Assembly: GCF_018130245.1 (NCBI RefSeq) | Contig: NZ_JAFCKP010000001.1 | Coordinates: 248,001-312,000 of the forward strand | Direction: 5' to 3' | DNA from: Bradyrhizobium sp. SZCCT0231 | Lineage (GTDB): Bacteria > Pseudomonadota > Alphaproteobacteria > Rhizobiales > Xanthobacteraceae | DNA: 64,000 nt | Shown: in pieces, positions 16,430 to 24,720 of the stretch | Numbering within the stretch: position 1 is the stretch's first letter | Layout: every line of letters begins with the position of its first letter | Made by a program: the position numbers and the translations under genes | The notes under the pieces: model-generated | The model's input: the letters and a program-made list of their open reading frames with translations, nothing else | What the model was told of the DNA's origin: nothing | The model's database searches: none

Positions 16430-17251
16430 TCACGGTCCATGGCGTTTTCTCTTGCTCTTGGTGCTCGACTTCCTGGTCACGCGGACGTCCGATTCGCCCG
16501 CTTTACGGGTCGCCGCGGCGCTGGCCGACTTCCGGCTCGAAAGCTTCAATCGGGTGTAGCCCAGCAGCCGTTCCATCGCGGCGCGGGCCTTCTCCGGGTT
16601 GCCGCTCTCGATGGCGCGCGCCGCCGCCGCGTGGTTCGGTAGATTATCCCTGAACCAGCCGCCGGGGCCGCCGACGGCGACAGTGAAGACGGTGCTCAGG
16701 ATGGTATCGATCGCGCCGCGAAAGCCCTGGAGTACCGGATTGTGGGTCGCGTCCAGGATGGCAAGATGGAAAGCCTTGTCAGCTGCGAGGGCGCTGGCCT
16801 GGTCCTTGGCGGTCTGCATCGCAGCCAAGGCCGTGTCGATCCGCCAGCGGTCGTTCCTGGTCGCGCGTTCGGCGGCAAGAGCTGCGGCGGCAGGTTCGAT
16901 GATCGAGCGCACCTCCTGGATCGCCAGCAAAAGGCCGCGATCCGGTTCGTCCTGGCCGACCAGCCAGCTCAGCACGTCGCGGTCGAGCAGGCTCCATTCG
17001 TGGCGCGGCAGCACGTGCGTGCCGTGGCGCGGCCGCACGCTGACGAGACCCTTTGCGGCAAGCGTCTTGATGGCCTCGCGCACCACGCCGCGCCCGACGC
17101 CGAAGCGGGTTTCGAGGTCAGGCTCCGGCGGCAGGGTCGTCCCGACGGGAATGAGATCCTGGGCGATCTCGCGGCCGAGCGTCGTCAGCACGGTGCGAAT
17201 GCGGCCGGGCTTGACCGGCTTGTCGACGGGGCTCGGGCGCGCTCTTGCCAC
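16430..17251 (-). CDS. FadR-type GntR transcriptional regulator (FCD domain)
   Basis: A 273-residue regulator with a GntR winged helix at residues 20-85 (DLETRFGVGRGVVREAIKTL) and an all-helical FCD effector domain at about 100-235. The FCD domain has the D...H...H metal/ligand residues in ADKAFHLAILDATHN and NLPNHAAAARAIESGN. A 30-residue Lys/Arg/Ser-rich C-terminal tail is an odd extension and could add DNA affinity. FCD regulators usually sense sugar acids or other small carboxylates. Probable autoregulation through the 31-bp palindrome just upstream. It precedes the ABC operon on the same strand. Confidence 0.9.
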   Translation of the reverse strand: MARARPSPVDKPVKPGRIRTVLTTLGREIAQDLIPVGTTLPPEPDLETRFGVGRGVVREAIKTLAAKGLVSVRPRHGTHVLPRHEWSLLDRDVLSWLVGQDEPDRGLLLAIQEVRSIIEPAAAALAAERATRNDRWRIDTALAAMQTAKDQASALAADKAFHLAILDATHNPVLQGFRGAIDTILSTVFTVAVGGPGGWFRDNLPNHAAAARAIESGNPEKARAAMERLLGYTRLKLSSRKSASAAATRKAGESDVRVTRKSSTKSKRKRHGP

Positions 17252-17323
17252 TTGTACGTTTCTCCCGTCCGACCTGTCGCGGCCGGTTCATTTGTCTTTG
17301 GCGGCCACGCCCCGGCCGCTGCA

Positions 17324-17354
17324 CAATCATCCGATGTTTAACATCGGATGATTG
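17324..17354. promoter_or_regulatory. 31-bp perfect operator-like palindrome upstream of the GntR gene
   Basis: CAATCATCCGATG and its exact inverse CATCGGATGATTG flank a TTTAA centre: 13-bp arms with no mismatch. It lies 73 bp upstream of the regulator start, where a FadR-family dimer would bind to repress its own gene. No second copy was seen in the window. Confidence 0.75.
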
Positions 17355-17426
17355 GATGAGGGCAAGCGCAATTGTCGCAGGACCAGCTGTGCTGCGTTGC
17401 GATATGTGCTTGGGGGAGGGAGTGGA

Positions 17427-18935
17427 TCAGGCCGCCTCGTCCAGCGTGCAGATCACGGTGCAGACCACGCCACGCGGCAGGAAGTCGACGGTTGCCTCGC
17501 CGCCGAGCTGGTCGCGCGCACTGCGCTCGATCAGGCGCGAGCCGAAGCCGCGTTGCACCGGCGCCGTGACCGGCGGCCCGCCGATCTCGGTCCAGATCAG
17601 CCGCAGCCGCGGCTTCGGCTCATCAGCGATGACCTCCCAGTCCAGCGTCACCCGGCCGGTCTCGTTGGAAAGCGCGCCGTATTTCGCGGCGTTGGTGGCG
17701 ATCTCGTGCACGATCATCGACAGCACCACGGCGAGCCGCGGCGACAGTGGCACGGCCGGGCCGGCCATGCGGATGCGGTCGGAATTGCTCGGCAGGAACG
17801 GCTGGACCGCGCGGGCGATGACGTCCCGAAGCTCGGAGCCCGCCCATTTCTCCTGGCTCAGGAGATTATGTGCTTCGGCCAGCGCGCCGAGCCGGCCCTC
17901 GAACTTGGTCCGCTCGTCACGGCTGGCGCTGCGGAAGGTCTGCACCGCGATCGCCTGCATCAGCGCCAGCGTGTTCTTGACGCGATGGTTGAGCTCCTCG
18001 ATCAGCAGATTGTGCAGCATCTCGCCGCGCGCGATCGCGGTCGCCATCCTGACTGCAAAGGTGAGGCCAACCAGCAGCAGGATGCCGCCGATCAGGCTCG
18101 TGATCGCGATGTTGCGCCAGAGCGGCGCGATCAGCGAGCTCTCGGTGACGCCGGCCACGACCGTCCAGCCGGTCAGCTGCGATCTGGTGAAGGCGGAGGA
18201 CAGCGCGGCGCCGTCGAGCGAAACGGTCGAAAGCGCGGCCTCCGGCGTGCGGGACATCGCATCGTAGAGTGCGCCGGAAGCCTGCTTGCCGAACGTCTCG
18301 GCAGGGTTGGGTGTGCGCGCGAACACGCGAGCCTTGGTGTCCAGCAGCGACACCGTCCATTGATCATTTGGCCGCTGCTGCTCGACCAATTTCTGGAACA
18401 TCGCGATCGGCGGACTGAAGGAGAGCGCATAGACGACGTCGCCATTGCGCAGCACGGGAACTTCCACGGTCACGATCAGCCGCTTCTTGGTCGAACCGAC
18501 GAACAGGTCGGAATATTGCGGCGCCTTGCTTGCAAACACCCGCTCGACGATCTCGCGATTGTTGCGCGGCGGCAGATTCGCCGTTTCCGTCGTGACGGTC
18601 GAAAACAGCTGCTGGCCGGATCTGTCGGCCAGCAGAAGAACGCTGTCCCCGCCATATTGGCTGATGAATCCGACTGCCAGCCGGCGGAAGCCGTCGAAAT
18701 CGCCGCTTTGCAGGGCTTCGCTGAGCGCGAGCACCTGCAAGCCACCGGTTACCCGCTGCACCTCGGAATCGAGCGCGATGCGCATGCTTCGCACCGTCTC
18801 CAGCACGCGGCGCGTCGCCTCGCTGCGATCCTGGCGATAGTTGGAATAGGCAAGGCCGACGGCAAAGACGATCAGCGGCAACATCGTTCCCGCGACGAGG
18901 AGAGCGAGCCGGACCGGCAGGGTGAGCTTTGGCAA
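17427..18935 (-). CDS. Membrane sensor histidine kinase, HWE type
   Basis: A 502-residue kinase. Transmembrane helices at about 8-30 and 275-296 bracket a periplasmic sensor domain of the dCache kind. The cytoplasmic part begins with an H-box EELNHRVKNTLA (phospho-acceptor His317). It continues to an HWE-type ATPase with N-box HEIATNAAKYGALS, the WTEIGGPPV segment and a GFGSRLIE turn. HWE kinases often work with general-stress or light/redox signalling in alphaproteobacteria. No response regulator is adjacent. The gene starts 175 bp upstream of the GntR gene on the same strand. Confidence 0.9.
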   Translation of the reverse strand: MPKLTLPVRLALLVAGTMLPLIVFAVGLAYSNYRQDRSEATRRVLETVRSMRIALDSEVQRVTGGLQVLALSEALQSGDFDGFRRLAVGFISQYGGDSVLLLADRSGQQLFSTVTTETANLPPRNNREIVERVFASKAPQYSDLFVGSTKKRLIVTVEVPVLRNGDVVYALSFSPPIAMFQKLVEQQRPNDQWTVSLLDTKARVFARTPNPAETFGKQASGALYDAMSRTPEAALSTVSLDGAALSSAFTRSQLTGWTVVAGVTESSLIAPLWRNIAITSLIGGILLLVGLTFAVRMATAIARGEMLHNLLIEELNHRVKNTLALMQAIAVQTFRSASRDERTKFEGRLGALAEAHNLLSQEKWAGSELRDVIARAVQPFLPSNSDRIRMAGPAVPLSPRLAVVLSMIVHEIATNAAKYGALSNETGRVTLDWEVIADEPKPRLRLIWTEIGGPPVTAPVQRGFGSRLIERSARDQLGGEATVDFLPRGVVCTVICTLDEAA

Positions 18936-19384
18936 ACGCAGGCGTCCCGCTTCCGGCGCGGCGGCGCCGGATTATGATTTTGCGAGACCATACGGTCGGG
19001 AGTTGCGCTGCGCCACGATTTTCGCGACCGCGAGCAGTCCGGAGACGGGATGTTGCAGCTCGGTCCGGGATCGTTGCGCTTCAGCTGATGCCGATCCCGA
19101 TCAAGTGCAGACGCGCCGCTTGGGTCACCGCCAAGCGGACCCTCCCGATCGGCGCTCGCGATGCGCGGGTCGGAAGCCACCTGCGGGTTGCCGCGGCCAG
19201 CTGGAGTGCAAGTTGCAGTGCAACAGGTCGTGCAGACGTAGTCCCGCGAAGAAGACTTCCGCGAGCGCACGCGAAATGACTTCCGTCCCGCTGAGGTTTT
19301 TCATACGCTTGCCTCTCGCATGCCGCATGGCGGCTGCGCTCACGGCCCGGCGACAGGGTTGGAGCATCAAAGGGAGGGGAGACG
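18936..19384. other. 449-bp divergent intergenic region
   Basis: It separates the histidine kinase (minus) from the TRAP operon (plus) and should hold both promoters. A strong ribosome site (AGGGAGGGGAG) precedes the TRAP start. Small frames on both strands translate to arginine-rich, non-conserved-looking sequence. I see no RNA gene or clear operator. Confidence 0.5.
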
Positions 19385-20383
19385 ATGAAGCGAAGGTCAT
19401 TTCTCGCTGGTATCGGTGCAACCACTGCGGCGGCCACGATCGGCATGCCGTCGATCCTCAGGGCGCAAGCCCCGATCACGTTGAACGGCGCCGTCCAGTT
19501 CAACGACGACCATGCCTTCAACCGGGCGCTGATCCGGTTCGAGGAGCTGGTGAAGAAGTACTACGGCAAGCCCGTCAACTTCACCCTGCACAAGAACTCC
19601 TCGCTCGGCCTCGAGAAGCAGTATTTCGAGTACATGTCGCAGGGCAAGGCGGTCGATTACGGCATCGTCTCGCCGGCTCACATGTCGACCTTCGCCAAGG
19701 CGGCCCCGTTCATCGATGCGCCCTTCGTGTTCAAGGGCATCGAGCACATGAACAAGGTCGTCGAAGCCAACATCCTGGCGCCGATCGCCGACGAGGTCGC
19801 GGCCAAGGCCGAGGTCGTTCTGATCGGTTATGCCGGCGGCGGCATCCGCAACATCTTCGCCAACAAGCCGCTCAAGAATCTCGCCGATCTCAAGGGCCTC
19901 AAGGTTCGCGTGCAGGGCGCGCCGATCTGGTCGAAGACCTTTGCGGCCGTCGGCATGAGCCCGACCGTGATCGCCTATAACGAAATCTACAACGCGATCC
20001 AGAACGGCGTGATATCGGCCGGCGAGAACGAGGCGGCCGGCGTCGAGGCCATGAAGTTCTACGAAGTGGCCCCGCATCTCAGCCTGACCCAGCACGCCGT
20101 GTCGATCCGGCCGATCTGCTTCTCGGTGAAGACGCTCAAGACCTTGCCGAAGGATTTGCAGGACGCGATCATGAAGGCCGGCAAGGAAGCCGGCGATTAC
20201 GGCCGTCAGCTCGAGTCGAGCGAAGAGGTCGTCAAGCTCGACACGCTCGAGAAGACCGGCAAGCTCAAGCGCGTTCCTTTCGAGGAGCGGGACGCCATGA
20301 AGAAGCTCGCCGACCCCGCGATAGCCACCTACGCCAAGGAGATTGGCGCGGAACGCATTTTCGAGAAGATCAACGTCGTCTGA
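19385..20383 (+). CDS. dctP: TRAP transporter solute-binding protein (DctP family)
   Basis: A 332-residue periplasmic receptor. The leader KRRSFLAGIGATTAAATIG carries twin arginines and a hydrophobic core, so export may be through Tat. The DctP fold shows in ADLKGLKVRVQGAPIW (ligand-binding Arg), NEIYNAIQNGVISAGEN, and the preceding GGGIRNIFANKPLKN. TRAP systems import dicarboxylates, sugar acids or other carboxylates using an ion gradient. It is the first gene of a three-gene set with DctQ and DctM; substrate unknown. Confidence 0.92.
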   Translation: MKRRSFLAGIGATTAAATIGMPSILRAQAPITLNGAVQFNDDHAFNRALIRFEELVKKYYGKPVNFTLHKNSSLGLEKQYFEYMSQGKAVDYGIVSPAHMSTFAKAAPFIDAPFVFKGIEHMNKVVEANILAPIADEVAAKAEVVLIGYAGGGIRNIFANKPLKNLADLKGLKVRVQGAPIWSKTFAAVGMSPTVIAYNEIYNAIQNGVISAGENEAAGVEAMKFYEVAPHLSLTQHAVSIRPICFSVKTLKTLPKDLQDAIMKAGKEAGDYGRQLESSEEVVKLDTLEKTGKLKRVPFEERDAMKKLADPAIATYAKEIGAERIFEKINVV

Positions 20384-20465
20384 GGTCGCTCTGTCCGCCG
20401 ACGATGGTCCGGGCAGGCCCCGCTTCCTGCCCGGACGTCGCGGATCAGCGCCGTACGGAGCTCCA

Positions 20466-20981
20466 ATGTCCGACATGCACGTCCCGTCCACACCGTCGCT
20501 GTGGCGTCGCGTCACCGCGGCCTATGCGAAACTGCTGGAGTTCCTGCTGGCCGCCTGCGTCGGCATCCTGGTCATCCCCGTCACGTTGCAAATCGTCTCG
20601 CGCTACACGCCGTTCATTCCCTCCTACATCTGGACGGAGGAGATGGCGCGGTTCCTGTTCGTCTGGACGATCATGATCGGCGCCATGGTGGGCATCCGGG
20701 AGGCGCAGCATTTCGAGGTCGACGTGTGGCCCGACCTGTCGCGGCGGTCGGACGCCGCAGTGCGGATCATCGCGCGGCTCGGCGTGCTGGCACTGGCCCT
20801 CGTGTTTGTGTGGGCCGGGATCGAATTCACACGCTTCGCCTGGAACAGGACGTCGGAGCTGGCCGATCTGCCGCTCTGGCTGATCCACGTCGCCTGGCCG
20901 GTGGCCGGCGTGACGTGGATCGTGTTTGCGGGCGAACAGATCCTGGATGAAATGCGCATTCTGGTCGGGGCACAGCGATGA
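20466..20981 (+). CDS. dctQ: TRAP transporter small permease (DctQ family)
   Basis: A 171-residue membrane protein with four predicted helices and the DctQ landmark YIWTEEMARFLFVWTIMIG followed by FEVDVW. It starts at the ATG at 20466, preceded by GGAGCTCCA; the longer in-frame extension overlaps dctP and is not conserved-looking. Its stop overlaps the start of dctM by 4 bp. Confidence 0.9.
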   Translation: MSDMHVPSTPSLWRRVTAAYAKLLEFLLAACVGILVIPVTLQIVSRYTPFIPSYIWTEEMARFLFVWTIMIGAMVGIREAQHFEVDVWPDLSRRSDAAVRIIARLGVLALALVFVWAGIEFTRFAWNRTSELADLPLWLIHVAWPVAGVTWIVFAGEQILDEMRILVGAQR

Positions 20982-22297
20982 GCGGCACTGTACTTTCTGC
21001 CGGACAGGCCGCGATGGTGCTGTTTGGGGTCTTCATCGGCCTGCTGATCGTGCGCGTGCCGGTCGCTTTCGCGCTCGGCCTGGCCTGCGTGCCGATCCTT
21101 TTGATCGAGCCGCGTCTGTCGCTGATGACGCTCGCGCAGGAGACCTTCAATGCCTACAATTCATTCATCCTGCTCGCAGTGCCGTTCTTCCTCCTGACGG
21201 CCAACCTGATGAGCATCGGCGGCATCACCGACCGCCTGGTGGCACTGTCGCGCTCGATGGTCGGGCACTGGCCGGGCTCCCTGGCGCAGATCAACGTCGT
21301 GCTGTCGGTGTTCTTTGCCGGCATCTCCGGCTCGTCCACCGCCGATGCGGCGAGCCAGTCCAAGATCTTCATCGACGCGCAGAGCAAGGAGGGCTACGAC
21401 CTTTCGTTCTCCATCGCCATCACCGCGGTGTCTGCGGTTCTGGCTGTCATCATCCCGCCGTCGATTCTGATGATCGTCTGGGGTGGGCTGATCTCGACCT
21501 CGATTGCGGCGATGTATCTGGCCGGCATCGTGCCGGGCCTGCTGATCGCGGGCGCGCAGATGGCGACGGTGCACATCTATGCGGTGCGCCGCGGCTATCC
21601 GACCTATCCGAAGGCGACCTGGGTCGAGATGCGATGCGCCATCTGGCGGTCGATACCGGCGCTGATGACGCCGTTCATCATCGTCGGCGGCATCCTGCTC
21701 GGCTGGTTCACCGCGACCGAGTCCGCCTGCGTCGCGGTGCTCTATTCCGTCGCGCTCTCGACATTCTTCTACCGCGAGACCGGTCTGCGCGAATTATACA
21801 AGGCCTTGCTCGACACCGGGCGTCTTGCCGGCGTGGCGCTGTTTTGTGTCGGCACCGCAAGCGCGTTTGGCTGGTTGCTCGCCTACTACAAGATCCCGCA
21901 GGAGCTGCTGGCCAATGTTTCGACATGGGGCATGGGCGCTGTTGCGGCCGGCTTCTTCATCTCCTTCTGCTTCCTGGTGGTGGGCTGCTTCCTCGACGCC
22001 ATCCCGGCGATCATCATCGTCGGCACCGTGCTGGAGCCGCTCGCCAAGTCCGTCGATCTCCATCCGGTCCAGTTCGCGATCATTTCCATCGTATCGCTGG
22101 CCTTCGGATTGGTGACACCACCCTATGGCCTCTGTCTGATGATCGCCTGTTCGATCGCCGGCGTGCGGTTGCGCTATGCCCTGAAGGACACGGTGATCAT
22201 GCTGATACCGATGCTGCTCGTGCTGGCAGCGGTCATCGTTTGGCCCAGCGTGTCGCTGTTCCTGCCGCGCCTGATCGTGCCGGAGATGCTCAAATGA
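20978..22297 (+). CDS. dctM: TRAP transporter large permease (DctM family)
   Basis: A 439-residue, 12-helix transport subunit. Family landmarks include PFFLLTANLMSIGGITDRLV, FAGISGSSTADAASQSKIF, IIPPSILMIVWG, and the PAIIIVGTVLEPLAK and VTPPYGLCLMIAC regions. It completes the DctPQM set and would perform Na+-coupled uptake of the ligand delivered by DctP. It ends against the convergent beta-lactamase-fold gene, with a hairpin between. Confidence 0.93.
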   Translation: MSGTVLSAGQAAMVLFGVFIGLLIVRVPVAFALGLACVPILLIEPRLSLMTLAQETFNAYNSFILLAVPFFLLTANLMSIGGITDRLVALSRSMVGHWPGSLAQINVVLSVFFAGISGSSTADAASQSKIFIDAQSKEGYDLSFSIAITAVSAVLAVIIPPSILMIVWGGLISTSIAAMYLAGIVPGLLIAGAQMATVHIYAVRRGYPTYPKATWVEMRCAIWRSIPALMTPFIIVGGILLGWFTATESACVAVLYSVALSTFFYRETGLRELYKALLDTGRLAGVALFCVGTASAFGWLLAYYKIPQELLANVSTWGMGAVAAGFFISFCFLVVGCFLDAIPAIIIVGTVLEPLAKSVDLHPVQFAIISIVSLAFGLVTPPYGLCLMIACSIAGVRLRYALKDTVIMLIPMLLVLAAVIVWPSVSLFLPRLIVPEMLK

Positions 22298-22314
22298 GCG
22301 TCTGATAGGGGGAC

Positions 22315-22335
22315 CCCGCGGCCGTCGGCCGTGGG
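22315..22335. terminator. Hairpin between dctM and the convergent hydrolase gene
   Basis: CCCGCGGCC and GGCCGTGGG pair (one G-U) around GTC, 18 bases after the dctM stop. No clear U-run is present; it may serve both convergent genes. Confidence 0.45.
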
Positions 22336-22349
22336 ATCGGTTCAATGGG

Positions 22350-23624
22350 TTACAGGTTGCTCTCGGTGATCGCGGCGTAGACCATGCTGCGCAGCTCGCG
22401 GCGGAGCGGATAGGCACTCGACGGCAGCACCTGGGTCATGAAGATGGTGATCAGCTCCTCGGCCGGATCGATCCAGAACGAGGTCGTGGCCGCGCCGCCC
22501 CAATTGTATTCGCCGGGGCTGCCGGCGATCAGCGTCTCGGCCGGGCGCATGGTGACGGCGAAGCCGAGGCCGAAGCCGATGCCGTTATAGGTCGCTTCCG
22601 AGAACAGCGAGCGCGACACCTCCGGCAACGCGCGGTCGCCTGGGATGTGGTTCGTCGTCATCAACGCCAGTGTCTTCGGCCCGATCAGCCTGACGCCGCC
22701 GAGCTCGCCACCGTTGAGCAGCGCGCGGCAGAAGGTGAGATAGTCGGCGACCGTCGAGCACAGGCCGCCGCCGCCGGAGATGAAGGAAGGCGGTGACAGG
22801 AACGAGCTCGTCGTCGGATCGTCCTGCAGCGTGATGCCCTCGCGGCGCTGGCCGGCATGGAAGGTCATGCCGCCGCCGGGGTCCGCCGAGTAGCAGGCCG
22901 CGAAGCGATGCGCCTTCGATGCCGGCACGTGGAAATCGGTGTCGGTCATGCCGAGCGGATCGAGGATGCGTGATTTAAGGAACTGCTCGAACGGCACGCC
23001 TGAGATCTTGCCGATGAGGTAACCGATCACGTCGGTCGCGACGGAATAATTCCAGGACTCGCCCGGCGAGAATTCCAGTGGGATTTTCGCCAGCCCCTCG
23101 ATCATGGTCTGCAGCGTGCCTGACTTCTCGACCTCGCCGATCTTCTCGCTGCGATAGGCTGCATCGACGTTCGAGCGTTGCTGGAAGCCATACGTTAACC
23201 CGGACGTGTGGCGCAGCAGGTCGACGATCAGCATTGGCCGGGACGGCGGCCGCGTCAGGAAGGCCGGGTAGGTGCCGGCGACGAATACGCCGAGATCCTT
23301 CCATTCCGGAATGTATTTGGCCACGGGCTCATCGATCGCGACGAGCCCTTCCTCGACCAGCATCATGAAGGCGACGCTGGTGAGCGGCTTGGTCATGGAA
23401 TAGATGCGGTAGATGGTGTCGTCCTTCACCGGCACCTTGCGCTCGACGTCGGCGAAGCCCTGCACCGAGCTGTGGGCGATCTTGCCGCGGCGATAGACCA
23501 GGAGCTGCGTGCCCGGGAAACGGCCAGCATCGATGTACCGGCGCTTGAGATGCGCATCGACGCGGTCGAGCGCGGCCTTGGACATGCCGACGGATTCGGG
23601 CGAGGCGGGGCTAGGGGCAAGCAT
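22350..23624 (-). CDS. Serine hydrolase of the beta-lactamase (class C / esterase EstB) fold
   Basis: A 424-residue protein. The SMTK tetrad (Ser76 nucleophile, Lys79) is in the right N-terminal position. The YSVATDVIG segment supplies the Tyr of the YxN-like motif, and a Gly-rich strand (FISGGGGL) precedes the C-terminal half. Such proteins hydrolyse esters, amides or lactones more often than beta-lactams. I see no signal peptide with this start. The ATG at 23624 has an ideal CGGAGGAA site; an earlier in-frame ATG at 23693 lacks one. Divergent from the dioxygenase at 23790. Confidence 0.85.
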   Translation of the reverse strand: MLAPSPASPESVGMSKAALDRVDAHLKRRYIDAGRFPGTQLLVYRRGKIAHSSVQGFADVERKVPVKDDTIYRIYSMTKPLTSVAFMMLVEEGLVAIDEPVAKYIPEWKDLGVFVAGTYPAFLTRPPSRPMLIVDLLRHTSGLTYGFQQRSNVDAAYRSEKIGEVEKSGTLQTMIEGLAKIPLEFSPGESWNYSVATDVIGYLIGKISGVPFEQFLKSRILDPLGMTDTDFHVPASKAHRFAACYSADPGGGMTFHAGQRREGITLQDDPTTSSFLSPPSFISGGGGLCSTVADYLTFCRALLNGGELGGVRLIGPKTLALMTTNHIPGDRALPEVSRSLFSEATYNGIGFGLGFAVTMRPAETLIAGSPGEYNWGGAATTSFWIDPAEELITIFMTQVLPSSAYPLRRELRSMVYAAITESNL

Positions 23625-23789
23625 CAGTTCCTCCGGGGCGTTTTGTCGGAAAGTTGATACCGAAATGGCGGCCCAATTCCAAGTCGGTTGCACTTAACGA
23701 GACCGCGCCGGCTGGTGTAGGCTCGACCTCGGAACGCCTCCAAGGAGCCCGCCTGGGCCAAACGAGAAGAACGCGAGGGCAAACGCACC

Positions 23790-24707
23790 ATGACCCAGTT
23801 CAACGAGACCGAACTTACCGAAGCCGTCATCAAGAGCTTCGACCAGACCCCGAACCCGCGGGCAAAATTCCTGCTCCAGGAACTGGTGAAGTCGCTGCAC
23901 GATTACGTGAGCAAGACCGATCTCACCTTCGAGGAATGGGAATACGCCATCGATTTCCTGACCCGGACGGGGCAGAAATGCACCGACACCCGCCAGGAGT
24001 TCATCCTCTTGTCCGACGTGCTCGGGGTCTCCATGCTGGTGGATGCCGTCAATCACCGCGACCGCGAGGGCGCCACGGAGACCACGGTGCTCGGCCCGTT
24101 CTATGTCGGCGAGCACAAGGTGACCGCGCACGGCACCGACATCTCGCCGAGCAATCAGACGGGCGAACGGATGTTCGTGCAGAGCCGCGTCACCGATCTC
24201 AAGGGCAAGCCGCTTGCGAACGTCCCCGTCGACGTCTGGCATGCCGACGACGACGGCTTCTACGACTCCCAAAAGCCGAACTATGACGAGGTCGGCGCCT
24301 CGGCACGGGCGCGCTTCATCACCGATAGTGACGGCCGCTTCTTCTTCCGCACCATCCTGCCGTGCAGTTACCCGATCCCGACCGACGGCCCGGTCGGCGA
24401 GATGATTGTGCAAACCAATCGCCACCCGATGCGCCCCGCGCACGTGCACTTCCTGGTCAATGCCAAAGGCTATGAGCCGCTGATCACCCACGTTTTCATG
24501 GACGGCGACAAATATCTCGACTCCGACGTGGTGTTCGGTGTGAAGGACGACCTGATCGCCAAGGTCGAGCCGCGCAACGAGCCGGCGATGCCGGACGGCA
24601 CCAAGACGAGCGGGCGGTGGCACCTGATGAGCTACGAATTCCACCTGAAGCCGGGCGGCGGCATGGCGCCGAAGCCGCTGGGGACGAAGGCGGCAGAGCC
24701 GGCGTGA
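23790..24707 (+). CDS. Intradiol ring-cleavage dioxygenase, hydroxyquinol 1,2-dioxygenase-like
   Basis: A 305-residue non-haem Fe(III) dioxygenase. An N-terminal helical dimerisation/linker domain of about 100 residues is followed by the beta-sandwich. Iron ligands are visible with canonical spacing: Tyr158 (DGFYDSQ), Tyr194 (CSYPIPTDGPVG), and His218 and His220 (RPAHVHF). The long N-terminal domain and the PIPTDGPVG loop are typical of hydroxyquinol and catechol dioxygenases rather than protocatechuate 3,4-dioxygenase. It would open hydroxyquinol to maleylacetate. Maleylacetate reductase is not in the window. Confidence 0.88.
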   Translation: MTQFNETELTEAVIKSFDQTPNPRAKFLLQELVKSLHDYVSKTDLTFEEWEYAIDFLTRTGQKCTDTRQEFILLSDVLGVSMLVDAVNHRDREGATETTVLGPFYVGEHKVTAHGTDISPSNQTGERMFVQSRVTDLKGKPLANVPVDVWHADDDGFYDSQKPNYDEVGASARARFITDSDGRFFFRTILPCSYPIPTDGPVGEMIVQTNRHPMRPAHVHFLVNAKGYEPLITHVFMDGDKYLDSDVVFGVKDDLIAKVEPRNEPAMPDGTKTSGRWHLMSYEFHLKPGGGMAPKPLGTKAAEPA

Positions 24708-24720
24708 TCCGGCCTTCCGG

